64,000 nt of DNA from Liopterus haemorrhoidalis. Its lineage: Eukaryota; Arthropoda; Insecta; Coleoptera; Dytiscidae. The stretch spans positions 10,773,934 to 10,837,933 of the forward strand of contig OZ020616.1 in assembly GCA_963971575.1 (NCBI GenBank). Direction: 5' to 3'. The notes under the pieces were generated by a model. It had not been told where the DNA came from. It did not search any database and saw nothing but the letters and a program-made list of their open reading frames with translations. Position 1 is the first letter of the stretch; each line of letters starts with the position of its first letter. Shown here in pieces: positions 1 through 11,339 of this stretch. The translations under genes and the position numbers were made by a program.

Positions 1-424
1 TTGTGTATCATTGTGCATACGTTTATAACATGGTGGTGCAGAGGGCCAGTTCATTGTCCACCTGAATTAATTTTTTTTTTTAAATATCGATACAATACAT
101 AATAAATCACTACAACAGAAAAAAGTGAAAATAAATAATATTAAATTAAATTTAAACTACATTTGTATATTAAAACTCTAATCACAGTAGAAATTAAGGG
201 AATATTACTTATTTCTATATTTCTTATAAATAAACTCATTTAATAAATTGATATTAAATTTAAATTATTAAAATTGATATATTACATTTTACTATTGCCA
301 ACACTGCACGCATGCGCAGTAAGGTGGGTTTGCTAAAGTAGAATAGTACCGACAAAACTACTTGCATTACCTTTAAAACATCACATAACAAAACAATATC
401 AAGTAATTTTCTAACATACGACGG
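1..424. other. AT-rich sequence, nothing recognised
   Basis: No coding pattern, terminal inverted repeat or RNA motif stands out. The last part may be a decayed upstream portion of the LINE that becomes readable at about 425. Confidence 0.4.
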
Positions 425-1260
425 TGAAAATATAAATCTCTCCAAAGATACAAAATTACTTGGACTCTAGATAGACTCAAACATAAAGTGGACCACTCAT
501 ATAGATAATCTCTGCCAAAGGTTATGCTCCTGTTTATATGCATTAAAATCTCTAAAAATGCAGTGCAGCAAAAGAGTCTTAAAAAATCTATATTACTCTT
601 GTTTCCATTCGCATCTCAAATATGGCATTATTCATTGGGGTCAATCAGCTGGATGGAATAGAGTTTTCGTGTTGCAAAAATCTGCAATACGAATCCTAGA
701 TTCACTAAATTTCAGAGACTCTTGTAGAGAATCTTTCAAAAATTTGAACATATTGACAGTCCCTGCAGAATATATCCTCTCCTTTGTCATTCTGGTGTAC
801 AAAAATAGAAATTTATTCCCGTTAAGCGACAATCACTCTCACGATACAAGAAACAGAAATCTACTTGTTCCACAGGCTCATAATACATCTGGTTACCAAA
901 AAGGAGCATACTTTAACTGCTGTAAATACTTTAATTCACTTCCTGAGAACCTTAAAAAGGTCGAAAATATGCAAAGTTTCAAATTTCAAGTAAAACGCCA
1001 CCTATTACAAAATACCATCTATAATATTGTTGACTACAACACTGTGTAGTATTTTTTATATATATATATTTTTTCTTTATATTTTTATATTTTTTGTATT
1101 CTTGTAATATTGTATAATATGATTAATGTTTTATGATTTATAAATTAAATTTCTGTATGACATGATTTTCATATATAGTGTTGCACTATTGTAGATTGTA
1201 CTCTTTTGTAATGTCTGTATATGGAAAATACAAATATAAACTAAACTAAACTAAACTAAA
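425..1260 (+). pseudogene. 5'-truncated LINE, reverse transcriptase C-terminus and 3' tail
   Basis: This is the last part of a non-LTR retrotransposon polymerase. An LGL*IDSNIKW stretch at about 460-495 matches the conserved LG..ID..L.W segment after the RT palm, with an in-frame stop. The longest open piece, 558-1049, carries LKYGIIHWGQS, VLQKSAIRIL and a C-terminal YFNSLPENLKK block, all typical of the region after RT in Jockey/CR1-like insect LINEs. The 3' untranslated part ends in four CTAAA units at 1241-1260, a usual LINE 3' signature. The endonuclease and RT catalytic motifs are missing, so the copy is dead on arrival. The clade assignment is approximate; the related copy at 6242-7325 keeps the RT motifs. 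Confidence 0.8.
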
Positions 1261-2550
1261 CCCTCTCGCCTCGTATCGTAACTATGAACACGGCGGTATA
1301 ATAGCCCTCTTTGTTACTTCGATTTATGATTTGTTTAGAAACGTTGCATTTTTTATATAACAGAGTTCAGATTAGTTCGTCGTTGTATTAAGACATATTT
1401 TTTCACTTCAATATTACGTGCGTATCACGTCAGTTCGGTTGTACTAAACCTCTATATAAACTCTCGCAGTAATTATATATTATTATATTATTAAAAATAT
1501 AAATATATCTAGTGATTTTATCACATATAAAAGTGTCTGTGTGTGCTCTTCAATTGCAAATGTTCTGTTGGTGTCATCCTGAAGAGAAAACAAAATTAAG
1601 TTTAAAAATTCAAAACGAGACAAAAACAATCATATTCCTCAACTTCTGGGTACCCAGAAGACAGCTATCCACGAGAACCAAGGTTAGTAATGTTTGTTTA
1701 TTGAATAATCACAAGACACTGTAGTTAAACGTCCGTCGAGTCCGCGAAATTTTACATTATAGCTCTGTATGGTGTGCTAAAAATTCCATATCAGTTAGTG
1801 GTTTGCCTAGAGCCCCTACAGTTTTAATACATTGTTTTTTTTTATTAGATATTTTTCCGTTATCAATGTAACACATCTGATGTTACCATCAGTGCCAATT
1901 AACAATATCTTGTGAACTGATACCCATCGCTACTTACAAGATGGCAAGCACGGCGAACTAATGATAAAGGAATAGTAACTATTGTTGAGTAATATGGTGT
2001 CGGCAATATTAAGATTTTTAAATTTGTTGACACAGTTCTTAAACAAATCTTTTATTTTCAATTATCTTTGGATATATGTACCTAGAGAATGTAGATAAGA
2101 TATAGTGTTAATTGTAACAATTATATCAAATTCTGTTATAAACTTTTGAAGAATTATCTATTAAGCAATAACAAATAAGTTGTAATTTTAATATACTATT
2201 GATAAAAAATGATAAATAATTGTCGAAATATAGATCTAAGCGCCAATAATTTCCTTGAATCATTGTCTTGATAAGTATTTAATGATAATGATAACATTAA
2301 TGAATTTTGAACAAAAGAACCTGCAGATAAAATATGACGAAATAAAAAATTATCACATGCACCCAGTAGTACTACATCAGATAAAAATATAATCTATCAG
2401 ACAATATGACACAAGCATTACTGTGATAGTGTGTACCATAAATACCAAATTTTAACCATGAAAGCAATTTTTTATTCCAAAAATACAAAATTGCTTAAAA
2501 ATGTTATTTACGGAACGCGGTTGGTGAAGTTAGATATATTGATTAATAAT
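1261..2550. other. AT-rich spacer, no gene recognised
   Basis: A short open stretch at 1512-1724 has no recognisable motif and reads like chance. I see no TIR pair or RNA element here. Confidence 0.35.
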
Positions 2551-2592
2551 TAATGGAAGAGGAGGTTGTACGGGTTGCGGATAGCAATGAAA

Positions 2593-2660
2593 ACTAATCA
2601 AATCAGCTGACAAGTTTCGAATTAGTTTTATTCTTCATCGGAGCTACAATAGGATAATTA
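2593..2660 (-). ncRNA. Hammerhead-ribozyme-like motif, left foldback arm
   Basis: Read on the minus strand, the order is AGCT, CCGATGA, a stem II of GAAT/ATTC, then GAAAC, TT, GTC and AGCT. It is the inverted partner of the motif at 2882-2951, but its stem II has decayed from six pairs to four. The core again has C where the hammerhead consensus has U at position 4. Confidence 0.4.
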
Positions 2661-2881
2661 GTATAAGTGTATGACAATAGAATGTAGTGTAATTATAATA
2701 AATATATAATATATAACAGCATAAATGAGAATATAATGTAGAATGTAGAACTACATTTACTACTTCAAAAATTACATATATAGGAGTTCTACATTCTACA
2801 TTATACATTATACTCTCATTTATGCTGTTATATATTATATATTTATTATAATTGCACTACATTCTATTGTCATACACTTAT

Positions 2882-2951
2882 ACTAATTATCCTATTGTAG
2901 CTCCGATGAAGAATAATACTTATTCGAAACTTGTCAGCTGATTTTATTAGT
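2882..2951 (+). ncRNA. Hammerhead-ribozyme-like motif, right foldback arm
   Basis: The topology matches a type I hammerhead. AGCT (2899-2902) can pair with AGCT (2936-2939) as stem I. The core CCGATGA (2903-2909) is followed by stem II GAATAA/TTATTC with loop TAC, then GAA, a two-pair stem III AC/GT with loop TT, and C at 2935 as the would-be cleavage nucleotide. An outer helix ACTAAT/ATTAGT (2882-2887 with 2946-2951) extends stem I. The consensus core is CUGANGA, so position 4 is substituted and activity may be lost. Very short stem III is known from hammerheads of Penelope-like elements. Confidence 0.5.
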
Positions 2952-3080
2952 TTTCATTGCTGTCCGCAACCCGTACAACCTCCTCTTCCATTAGTATCTA
3001 CGGACACGACTACTCCACATTAATAATTAAAACAACCAATATCGAATCCTGGTTTTTCTGGGTTTCTAACTCCCCTCCAT

Positions 3081-3640
3081 TTTTATAGTTTTGTAGGTAT
3101 GACCAAAAAAACCCTATACCGTTATTTTGTCGTCTGTCTGTCTGTCTGTCGGTTCGGTAAAAATTGTAGCCAAACGGCTAAACCTAGAGAGTTGAAATTT
3201 GGCATGCTTATACAACTATTTGACCCGCACATAGGAAAAATACTAAAACATCTAAAACACATATCCCCCTAAATATATAAACAAATATGTGCTCATCGCA
3301 AAAAAAAAAATTTTTTTAAATTCTGAGTAGGGTATCAAATGAAAGCCCTTAGTACGTGGATTAACGATCAAAATTTTATTTTTGCAAAATAAATTATTTT
3401 GACGCGATTTTTGCCAAAATTGTGCAAAAAAAAAATTGTCCCACACCCTGTAGCCCAGATGGTTTAAACTAAAAATCTGAAAAAATTCTAAGTAATGTAC
3501 ATTGGTGTGAACCGGAATAGTACAACAGGAATTTTTGATCAGATTATGTTTTCGGAAAATAACGCATTTTTTGTGTTTTCAACTAAAATATGTTAAATAT
3601 TTAATTCCCTATGTAACACAGTAGATAAGTAAGCGCTCGT
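3081..3640 (+). mobile_element. HINE-A copy 1 (GTCT repeat), 3'-truncated
   Basis: Starts with a T-run and TAGTTTTGTAGGTATG (the 16-bp subterminal repeat with two changes), then a short GTCT array at about 3131-3150 and the conserved block beginning CGGTAAAAATTGTAGCC. Similarity to the other HINE-A copies stops near 3640, just where the tRNA-like segment lies in the others, so the variable segment and the 3' end are missing or replaced. Confidence 0.75.
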
Positions 3641-5054
3641 ATAATATCTGTTGCCATGGATATGAGCTTGCTTTCATAATTTGCTATGTTGCAAATGAAA
3701 TAACTCACTTCATTAACATTATATGTGAAACATGTATGTTGCTCCTTAAATAATTCGCCCGGTATGTAATGTGCAGAACACCACAAAATATTGAGTTTTT
3801 CAAAAGAGTTAAGTTCTCGACAAAATGTGTAGTTTCTTGTAGTATGTGGTTGGCTTCATTTGGTCGACCCAGAATTTGGGATATCTGCCTCGATCGACGT
3901 CTATCTACTATCCCTTGCATGATTTACCTTTCCATGCCGTCTTCTCTTTTGGACATCGACACATATTTATGATAACTTATAATTGAAAATATCCGAAAAT
4001 ATTTTAGTGAAATACCTTTAACAAAGTACTGTTATAATAAAAACCATTTATCTTAAATAATATTTACTTTATTTTAACATAAATTCACAATTTTTATGAT
4101 TTAAATAGTTTGGCCAACTTCACTAAGACGGGGCTCGTAGATGCCATCTTGTAAACGAATCGACACATATTTGCGTACGAAGCGGCAAATTGTAGCTAAA
4201 CCTACCTTCTACAAATATGTTATTTGTAGAAGCAGCTATTAAATATGTTATTTTACAAACAGCTATTTTGTTCTATTGTGAGAACTACTTATCCTACTTA
4301 TAGCTATTGTACTTGGTAGTCTATTTTGCCCCCATTCTGAATCTGCTTCAATACAAGTGCTGAGGGTAAAAATAAGTAAAGAACACGTGTACCAAATGGC
4401 ATTCAATTATCATCAATTATAATATTTTTCGACGAAAATTGAAAACTATAAACAATCATGTCGAAAAAATATGGCATATTATTTGGATATTACTACACTA
4501 AACTCTATTAACATAAAAGTAATTTGTAACCCACATATATATTTAAAAAATTACAGAATATTGTTTTCTGATATCTATTATTAAGTTATTGAGCGATAAA
4601 ATTTGTACAATATTTTTTTTTACATTTTTAAACAAACTGTTAGATTGATAAAAATTACATGTCAGATTGTTAAATATCAACATGTATTTCGGCTGTTAGG
4701 CCATTCTCAAAGAACTGTAATAAGTAATTTTAAAACTCCAAATACAAATCTCAGTTCTTAAAAATGATATAACTACAATTTTATTGTTAAGTAATAAAAT
4801 ATTGTAATTACAATACAATTACATTTAAAATTCAGATTAAAAATTTAAATATTACTACGCAGAAAATGATTACAATAAAAATATCATTAAAAATTTAAGT
4901 CAATAAATTATAATGTCATATTAATTAATCTATGTGGAAAAGTATTCAGTAGAGTTTTCAGGATTAGTATAAAAAAATCGGGCATGTTAGTATCGAGGAC
5001 ACATCCGCTACCTACAGAATTCGTCCTCGTCCTTTGCGTGTATTAAGGAAACAA
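3641..5054. other. AT-rich spacer with weak motifs
   Basis: Mostly unrecognised. On the minus strand of 3850-3960, IMQGIVDRRRS resembles the IMQG.V.G.RSRGRP motif at the C-terminus of RTE-like LINEs, but the surroundings do not follow. At 4681-4712 (minus) a GGC/GCC hairpin followed by GAAAT resembles a decayed hammerhead-type motif. Confidence 0.3.
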
Positions 5055-5159
5055 TGGTTATACCTCAACCAGTGACCAGTGACGGATGGGGCTAAGATCT
5101 GCACAGAGAGAAAAAGCGAAAGAGAAAGACACGAAATGAGTAACTTTATGTGTCCCCAG

Positions 5160-6100
5160 TAGAGATAAGTCGTTCATGAACGAACTGGCTCACTGAGCGG
5201 ACTCAGTACACTGACCGAAGTGATACGGTTCACCAAATTGAAATGAGCCGGCTCACGGCTCACTGTATAGTTTCAAGTTTCAAGGATACGATTGGTCGGG
5301 CGATTGTGAGCAGTGACCGGAGTGATCCGGATCTGGATCGATGTCATGTTGAACTTCGCGAGAACTCGGCTTGTAATGTATTATCATAAATTGTATTATT
5401 TATTGTCATCAATTTGTAGGGCAGTTTATTGGAAACTGATAGGCTTAGTCTGTATTTTCTTACAAGCATACTATATAAAAATATTAAAAATATTGCCCAA
5501 ATCCCAGATGTCCGATTTATAAGGGCAATAAACATCGCCATAAACTTAACACATCTGGTTTAAAATACAGTAGCTACATAAAGTGAATTGTTTGTTTCAA
5601 AAATGTTAGATAAGAACCGGGGCTAAGCGACGGTCTACCTACGAGCGAATGACCGACAACTGACCGGGTCTAAGCGACGTTCTACCTACGAGCGAACGAC
5701 CGACAACTGACCAGGTCTAAGTAAGAGCCGGCTCTAAGCGACGTCTACCTACGACTGAACGACCGACAACTGACCGGGTCTAAGGAAGAGCCGGCTCTAA
5801 GCGACGTCTACCTACGAGCGAACGACCGACAACTAACCGGGTCTAAGCAAGAGCCGGCGCTAAGCGACGTTCTACCTACGAACGAACGACTGACCGACCT
5901 GTGTCTCGGGATCATGTTTACAGTTCATATATTGCAAGAACCGGCTCTAAGCAAGTTCTACCTACGAACTAACGACCGACCTGTGTCTTGAAAACATGTT
6001 TACTTAACCGGATCACTGAGCCGGATCAATGAACTGGCTCAACAAACTGAACGACCTCCACTGATCCGGTTCCGCAAACTGAGCCGAAATTCCCATCCTA
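5160..6100. mobile_element. Ac-type hAT non-autonomous element with GTCCCCAG duplication
   Basis: GTCCCCAG lies immediately outside both ends (5152-5159 and 6101-6108), a perfect 8-bp duplication. The ends TAGAGATAAG and TTCCCATCCTA are imperfect inverted repeats of the TAGGGATG type common in hAT elements. The duplication fits the Ac-type pattern nTnnnnAn. The interior is rich in repeated GAACGAAC/GAGCCGGCTC words and a minisatellite, with no transposase. Confidence 0.75.
5614..5960. repeat. Minisatellite, unit about 63-64 bp
   Basis: The word CTAAGCGACG (with small changes) recurs near 5623, 5670, 5733, 5797 and 5860, with a degenerate copy near 5947. Spacings are 47, 63, 64, 63 and about 87. 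Each unit also has CTACCTACGA and GACCGACAACTGACC. It lies entirely inside the hAT element. Confidence 0.85.
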
Positions 6101-6241
6101 GTCCCCAGCACTATTTTTCTGTCAGTCTCAAGCGCATTCAAATTTCGTACGCCACGGCTCGCTGGTTGAGTAATAGCAATGACTGTAATTTATCTCGATA
6201 AATTTCATTCGTTTTTATGACGACACCTCTGTTTTTGAATT

Positions 6242-7325
6242 GCAGCCAAAATAATAAAAAGTGTAAAGGATCCCAACATTCTGCCCCGTACTAAGATAAT
6301 CAATTCTTGTATTGCTACCAATTGTTTTCCTGATAAACTAAAAATAATCAAAGTTCTGCCACTTTTTAAGAAAGGGGACATTAACGACCTAAATAATTAT
6401 AGGCCTATCTCTATATTACCACCGGTCTTCTCTAAAATCTTACACCATCAAATAACAGATTATTTTATTGATAATGAATTATTTTCAAGTAGTCAGTTTG
6501 GCTTCAGGGGCAATAAAAATACCACTGATGCTACTTTAGATTCTATAACTCACGCCACGGAAGCTCTAGAATATGTTGAGTTCTGTTTCAGTACCATCCT
6601 CGATCTCAGCAAGGCCTTCGATTGCTTATCACACGAGATTCTACTCAACAAATTAGCTTACTATGGTTTTGACGATAACAGCCGGGCTTTGCTGAAATCT
6701 TCCTTATCTAAACGTAATCAATTTATGCAAATTGCCAGTTCCAGATCTGAATCTTCCTTTGCACTTTGGTGTCCCACAAGACTCCATCCTTGAACCTCTT
6801 CTCTTCTTAATCTACATAAACGACTTCCCTTCTTCTTTAAATGCTAAATCTATTCTGTATGCTGATGATACAACTCTGCTGGCTTATAATTCTGATTTCG
6901 ATTTACTTTTAATGGATAATATTTCTCTGGTAGATAGTGCTAAGTCATGGTTTAATAGTAACAATTTGACCCTTAACTCTGACAAAACTCAGTTCTTGCT
7001 GCTGACCACCAAAAAACACGACTTCGATAAGTCTCCTTAGATTAAATTTCTTGGATTACATGTGGACCCTCACTTACGATGGGACCAACACACCGATTTC
7101 CTCAGTAGAAAACTTCGTTCTACTATCTACTTAATAAGAAATTTTAAATCTGAGGGTATGGGGCCATTGGGGTGCGGCTAATAGGATTTTCGCTGTTCAG
7201 AGAAAAGTGATTAGAGTTATTGCAGGTGTTCCTTTTCGTGCTGAATGTCGTGACCTTTTTGTGAAATTTAAAATAATGACCCTACCATATTTATTTATAC
7301 ACGAGTGCCTTATATATTCATATAT
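6242..7325 (+). pseudogene. LINE reverse transcriptase fragment (Jockey/CR1-like)
   Basis: A non-LTR retrotransposon polymerase that copies its RNA into chromosomal DNA. The first part, up to about 6700, reads PLFKKGD, NNYRPISILPP (6392-6424) and LDLSKAFDC (about 6600-6626, holding the first catalytic Asp). The frame then shifts; 6732-7037 continues with GVPQDSILEPLLFLIYIND (6768 on) and YADD (6858-6869, the catalytic Asp pair), then SWFNSNNLTLNSDKT. A stop at 7038 precedes IKFLGLHVDPHLRWDQH, and a further frame carries AVQRKVIRVIAGVPFRAECRD to about 7325. The endonuclease domain is absent and the 3' end is cut by a hAT remnant. Similar to the fragment at 425-1260. Confidence 0.88.
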
Positions 7326-7329
7326 AAGC

Positions 7330-7449
7330 ATAGGAGCACGTATAGTACCTTTAGTGCGCAACACACGCATGGCACGTGCTCTAAAACGTGTACCCCCAAC
7401 CGGTACTCCGTGTACCCCCAGGGGTACGCGTACCCCAGGTTGGGAACTG
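7330..7449. mobile_element. hAT right-end remnant
   Basis: Ends in CCCCAGGTTGGGAACTG, a typical hAT terminal inverted repeat, after GTACCCC-rich subterminal sequence. The left end is absent, and the remnant directly truncates the LINE at 6242-7325. Confidence 0.55.
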
Positions 7450-8221
7450 CTCATCTAGATGAATGAATCATCTCCTTTATACAAATTTCACTATGGTTGA
7501 TTGAATTTAGCTTTTATTTTTTTGTCGCTGACTTTTGATTTGGTTGTAAAGCTCTTACTAACTAGTTTCCTACAATTCCGGCTTACCCGTATTTCTGGAT
7601 ATTCCGTCATCTCGCTCTTCCGCTTAGGTCCAATATTCTAAACTCTAGTGTAATTATGTATTTTACATAATACGGATATCTTTATACGGACGTCTGGTCA
7701 CTTTGTATTCAACGTAAAAAAACTATAATAATTGTCTTTTTTATTGTTACAAATTTTATTTTGCGAATAAAATTCTAAAAATACCCAAAGCAACAAAAAC
7801 GTCCTATTTACATAATAATAAATGTGTTGCTTACACATGTCATTTTATTACCGGCCGAAAAAAGCTTTGATAAAAACTACTTGACAACCTTGTAACAACA
7901 TGGGACATGTTATCAAAACTATATTTCTCTTAACTTTATCGACAAGTTAGGCCGTGAACTTCTTAACAATAGAAAAGTGGTTTGTTTAAATTGCCTAGGT
8001 GTAAGCAACTTAACCGTGATACTGAACTCAAGTCAATGTCATGGACTCTCTAACATCATGTTTGTCTTAAAGTACACTAACTAAACAAAATATCATTCAA
8101 CTGTTAACAGGTAAATACAAATTAATGTGCAAGTATGATCATTTCAGGATTTCATACGTATTTATTAATCCTCATGATTTGTACATCGTTTTATTTATCG
8201 TAAATATATAACGGCTACATC
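7450..8221. other. Spacer, nothing recognised
   Basis: No coding pattern, TIR pair or RNA motif was found. Confidence 0.35.
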
Positions 8222-8295
8222 TAGGGATGGCAAAATAAATTGAAACATCGATGTATATCGACCAAACATCGATGTATCGATGTTTTCTCGATTTT
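8222..8295. mobile_element. hAT-like left end (TAGGGATGGCAAA)
   Basis: TAGGGATGGCAAA followed by several CATCGATGTAT words is a common start of Ac-type hAT elements. No matching right end or 8-bp duplication was found nearby, so only the terminus is supported. Confidence 0.4.
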
Positions 8296-8326
8296 TTTTT
8301 TTTTTATCATGTTATTAATTAGTGAT

Positions 8327-8402
8327 CGAGAAGTGATTCATCACTTCTCGTGATCGCTGAAGACGGAAACAGATTGTTGAGCAGTTTCCGAAACGTCCGA
8401 AT
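8327..8402 (+). ncRNA. Hairpin plus hammerhead-like motif
   Basis: A perfect 10-bp hairpin, CGAGAAGTGA/TCACTTCTCG with loop TTCA (8327-8350), is followed by CTGAAGA (8357-8363), stem II GGAAAC/GTTTCC (8365-8370 with 8384-8389) and GAAACGTC (8390-8397). The core fits CUGANGA...GAAA. Stem III could be only the self-complementary ACGT, which would need dimerisation, as proposed for some minimal hammerheads. Stem I support is weak (about three pairs). Confidence 0.45.
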
Positions 8403-10448
8403 TTATTTTTTATATTACTCTTGAAGTATTATATCTTTTTGATACTAATACTCATTATATTGTACTATTCTAGCCTAGTACTATCAGCAATGGCAAACGT
8501 CCAAAATAAAGGTGTCTGCATTAATATTGGACCATTGCAAAATAATTTCAAAGATATTAAAGAAAAATTGCTAAAAATTTCTGGACTGTAAAAAAACTCG
8601 CTCAAACTTAAGATAATTCAACTGCAAGGAGAAAAAATTTAGTATTAAAAAATGTTGACAATGTGTTGCCTTCTTATTAATGTTACCAGTAAACAGCCTA
8701 CTATTGGTCTCAGGTTAATTTGTGCACAAGTGCACAGTACACTATTTCTGCAACTTTTATCCACAAATCAACCGCGGTAATTTAATGAATATACTATGCC
8801 ATAGTCAATAAGGTTAAATAATCTGTCAACAATTAAGTACCTAATTCCGAATATGAGTTTTTTGCTTTGTAAAACTTTCGGCATCACAGTTGATCCTCTC
8901 AAAGGAGCAGTTCCCGCATTTTAAGTTATCGGCACTCTCTTTTAAGGAACGGATATGCATGGAATGCATCTTCCAATTATTAGTGATGAGTTCTTTAAGT
9001 ATATTGTAATGTTTTTTAACGATAAGAGCAAATTAAACTAATTTGCATACGTTAATATTTATCATTTCTTATTAAGTGGTTATTTGCGGTTTTGTGGTTG
9101 CTGGCTAACACAGCGATTTTGTGATGAGATTTTATTGCTGTTTTATTATTTAATTACTTGATTTGTTTTTTTACTTCCTTGTAAACAAAATAACTAGGCA
9201 GCGTTAAAATAAATTTAACCTATGACTCAGTTTCTAGAGAATATAAGCTAACCTAGCTGGTAGGCTGACAAACCATCCCAAATTTAGTGAGACATCAAAA
9301 TTTTCGGGTCTCTATAGAAGCATCCCGAAAGAACTCTAAACGAGGAGCCAATAGTTCCAGATTTTTCACCAAATGAATAATAAATAATTTAAACTATAAT
9401 AAAATATCGTACTGAAAGTAATTAACTAAAATAACGTGAGTATTTGTGACCGGCAAAATAGCATTAGTCCATTCTCCTTGTAGATATGTTCTATTCAAAG
9501 CGGATAAAAAACCGCAACTGCTGACCGGATAAAATACCAGTCAGACGATACGTTCTAGTTCTAGAAAATAGTTACTCTTAAGCAGTTGCGCAACCAGGAT
9601 TTTTTCTTGGACAGACTTAGAAGACAAAATTGTTTAACAGAAGGAGGGATGGACTGAGACCTATACTTTTATCGGGAAATTGCTGATTTCGGCAAATTAT
9701 AACAGGGCCCGCGCATCTCTCTAAACACAAGCAGTGCTGACCAAAAACCAAAAAGGTCTTTACCTTCAAAATTCAAGTGAAGCAAAATGAGAGATTCTCG
9801 CTTCCAAAATACAAGTGAGGACTAAACACAAAAAGCTCGTCACCGATGAGCTGTAAATCTCAAGCGAAAGACTGAAAACTTAAGTGTGTTCCTTAAAAAC
9901 ATTAAAACCACGTGTTTTTATTTTACTGCTGGAGGGGTCTCAAGCCCCTGAGACCCCCCATGCATGAAGTCTATACTAAATCTGTAACACTATTTTTTTG
10001 TATAATTTTGCATCATTGTTATATTTTTAGAAAATTCCGGGTACTTTAACTTTTCCAAAACATAAATATATGGTTTAGTAATAGTAAACAGGATGGTCTT
10101 TATGTCATGAGTAAGTTATTTGTTAGGGAATTTCTAATTTTTTAAGAGGAATTGTAGAAAATCCACTGTTATGAAAGCAGTGAGATATGCTGAGTCTTGG
10201 TTATTTAACATAAGCAAAAAAATGTTTAGGTAGGTTAGTAAATAAAGCATATAATTACCAATACTCGTATATTTGTGGTTTTAACTCTAAAGTAGTGTAA
10301 ATCAAAACATTTTAAGGAGTAAAAATTATTTACAACAAATTTATTCTTGAATAAATTTGATGAAAATAATAAAGATTCTCCCCAGATAATTTTCGAAAGA
10401 AAGGTTGAAAAAAATAATTAGTTAGTTACAATTTTTGGGGCACAGCAA
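8403..10448. other. Spacer, no gene recognised
   Basis: Long AT-rich stretch without a convincing coding frame. A perfect 9-bp hairpin GGGGTCTCA/TGAGACCCC (9934-9957) lies in a GC-rich patch that could be a transposon end. Nothing else is supportable. Confidence 0.35.
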
Positions 10449-10639
10449 CGGTGGCTACTTAATAATAATAATAACCGAGTACGGTGGTCTTTTGACTGAA
10501 AAGACTTAGCGCCCTTTCTCTCCGGATCGCTACTACAAAGTTACCACGGCAGGAACCAATCGGTGGTAACGTCGACCCTAACATCTGGTCGATGAACAAG
10601 GTGGTCTGCCACCATTTCATGGGAACAACCATCCCATGA

Positions 10640-11285
10640 AACGTATAAAATGGTTCTAAAAAGTACAGAAGACCATAAAGCTTCCCACAACGGATTCTTC
10701 TCGGATAGGGATCCACAAACAGTTGGGCGAAACTACAATCCCGCTAGCCGGGCCCGCAACAGGTGGACACAGGAGCAGAAAACTCTACTTCAAGTTTACG
10801 AGGCAGCGTCACCCAATCGCAGAGGCTACATGGCCAGTCCCAATGGTGTGAAAAGCGCCCTGAGCTGGACTTCATGAAGCAACAAAATCTGCGCGAGCAA
10901 GTAGCACGCCTGCGATCGCCTCGATCGAAACGAAGAGAGTCGACGAATCACCAACGGCTGGTGAGCAGATACCCACTGGTTCTTCTCCAGTAAATGCAGG
11001 ATTAACACCCTCTTCTCCAGAAAGAAATCTTCGTGAGGTTTTTTTCGCCCTTCTCTCGCCTCATTTCGAACGCACCCGAATGGACACAAAAAGTTCAAAG
11101 TTCGTGCTGATGACCTCACACGACTTAATGAACTTATTGACAAGCAAATTTTCCCTCAGAGTAGTCTTTGGGAAATCGACTGTGCTGTATACGCTGCAGC
11201 AGCTGTGCTGACGCCAAAGCGGACTTTGGGCTCTAAGGCTTTTAACGGCAAACGGCGTGTAGAGCAATTAGAGAAGAAAATGGCA
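10640..11285 (+). pseudogene. N-terminal LINE ORF fragment, possibly R4/Dong-like
   Basis: GC content is higher than in the surroundings and coding similarity is spread over several frames. NRWTQEQKTLLQVYEAASPN (about 10755-10815), then CEKRPELDFMKQQNLREQVA after a frameshift near 10830, resembles the Myb-like N-terminal region of LINEs with a restriction-like endonuclease. VRADDLTRLNEL and CAVYAAAAVLTPKR (about 11100-11220), then RRVEQLEKKMAW, resemble the linker that precedes RT in that group. No RT motifs follow; the LINE at 11340-12260 is on the other strand. The assignment rests on motif memory. Confidence 0.45.
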
Positions 11286-11339
11286 TGGTCACAAAATACT
11301 TGGAATCAACAGTTCCAGTTCACACTATTTATATTAAAA

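Larger units (their letters stand above)
2551..2992. mobile_element. Foldback element with about 200-bp inverted arms
   Basis: The left arm 2551-2752 and right arm 2785-2992 are near-complementary over about 200 bp around a 32-bp centre. The same words (for example GGAAGAGGAGGTTGTACGGG) occur in opposite orientation at the two ends. A 12-bp word, ATTAATAATTAA, at 2542-2553 recurs at 3019-3030 and may be a target-site duplication, which would put a 26-bp asymmetric tail on the right side. Each arm contains a hammerhead-like motif. One reading is a head-to-head pair of Penelope-type pseudo-LTRs; a foldback DNA transposon is the alternative. No protein is encoded. Confidence 0.75.
5055..6180. 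mobile_element. Small inverted-repeat element, interrupted by a hAT element
   Basis: The left end (CTCAACCAGTGACC from 5064) and right end (GGCTCGCTGGTTGAG ending 6170) are inverted repeats. The outer halves match the uninterrupted relative at 15885-16060 in reverse orientation, including an ACACGAAATG stretch. The 941-bp hAT at 5160-6100 sits inside. No coding capacity; superfamily not identified. Confidence 0.6.
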
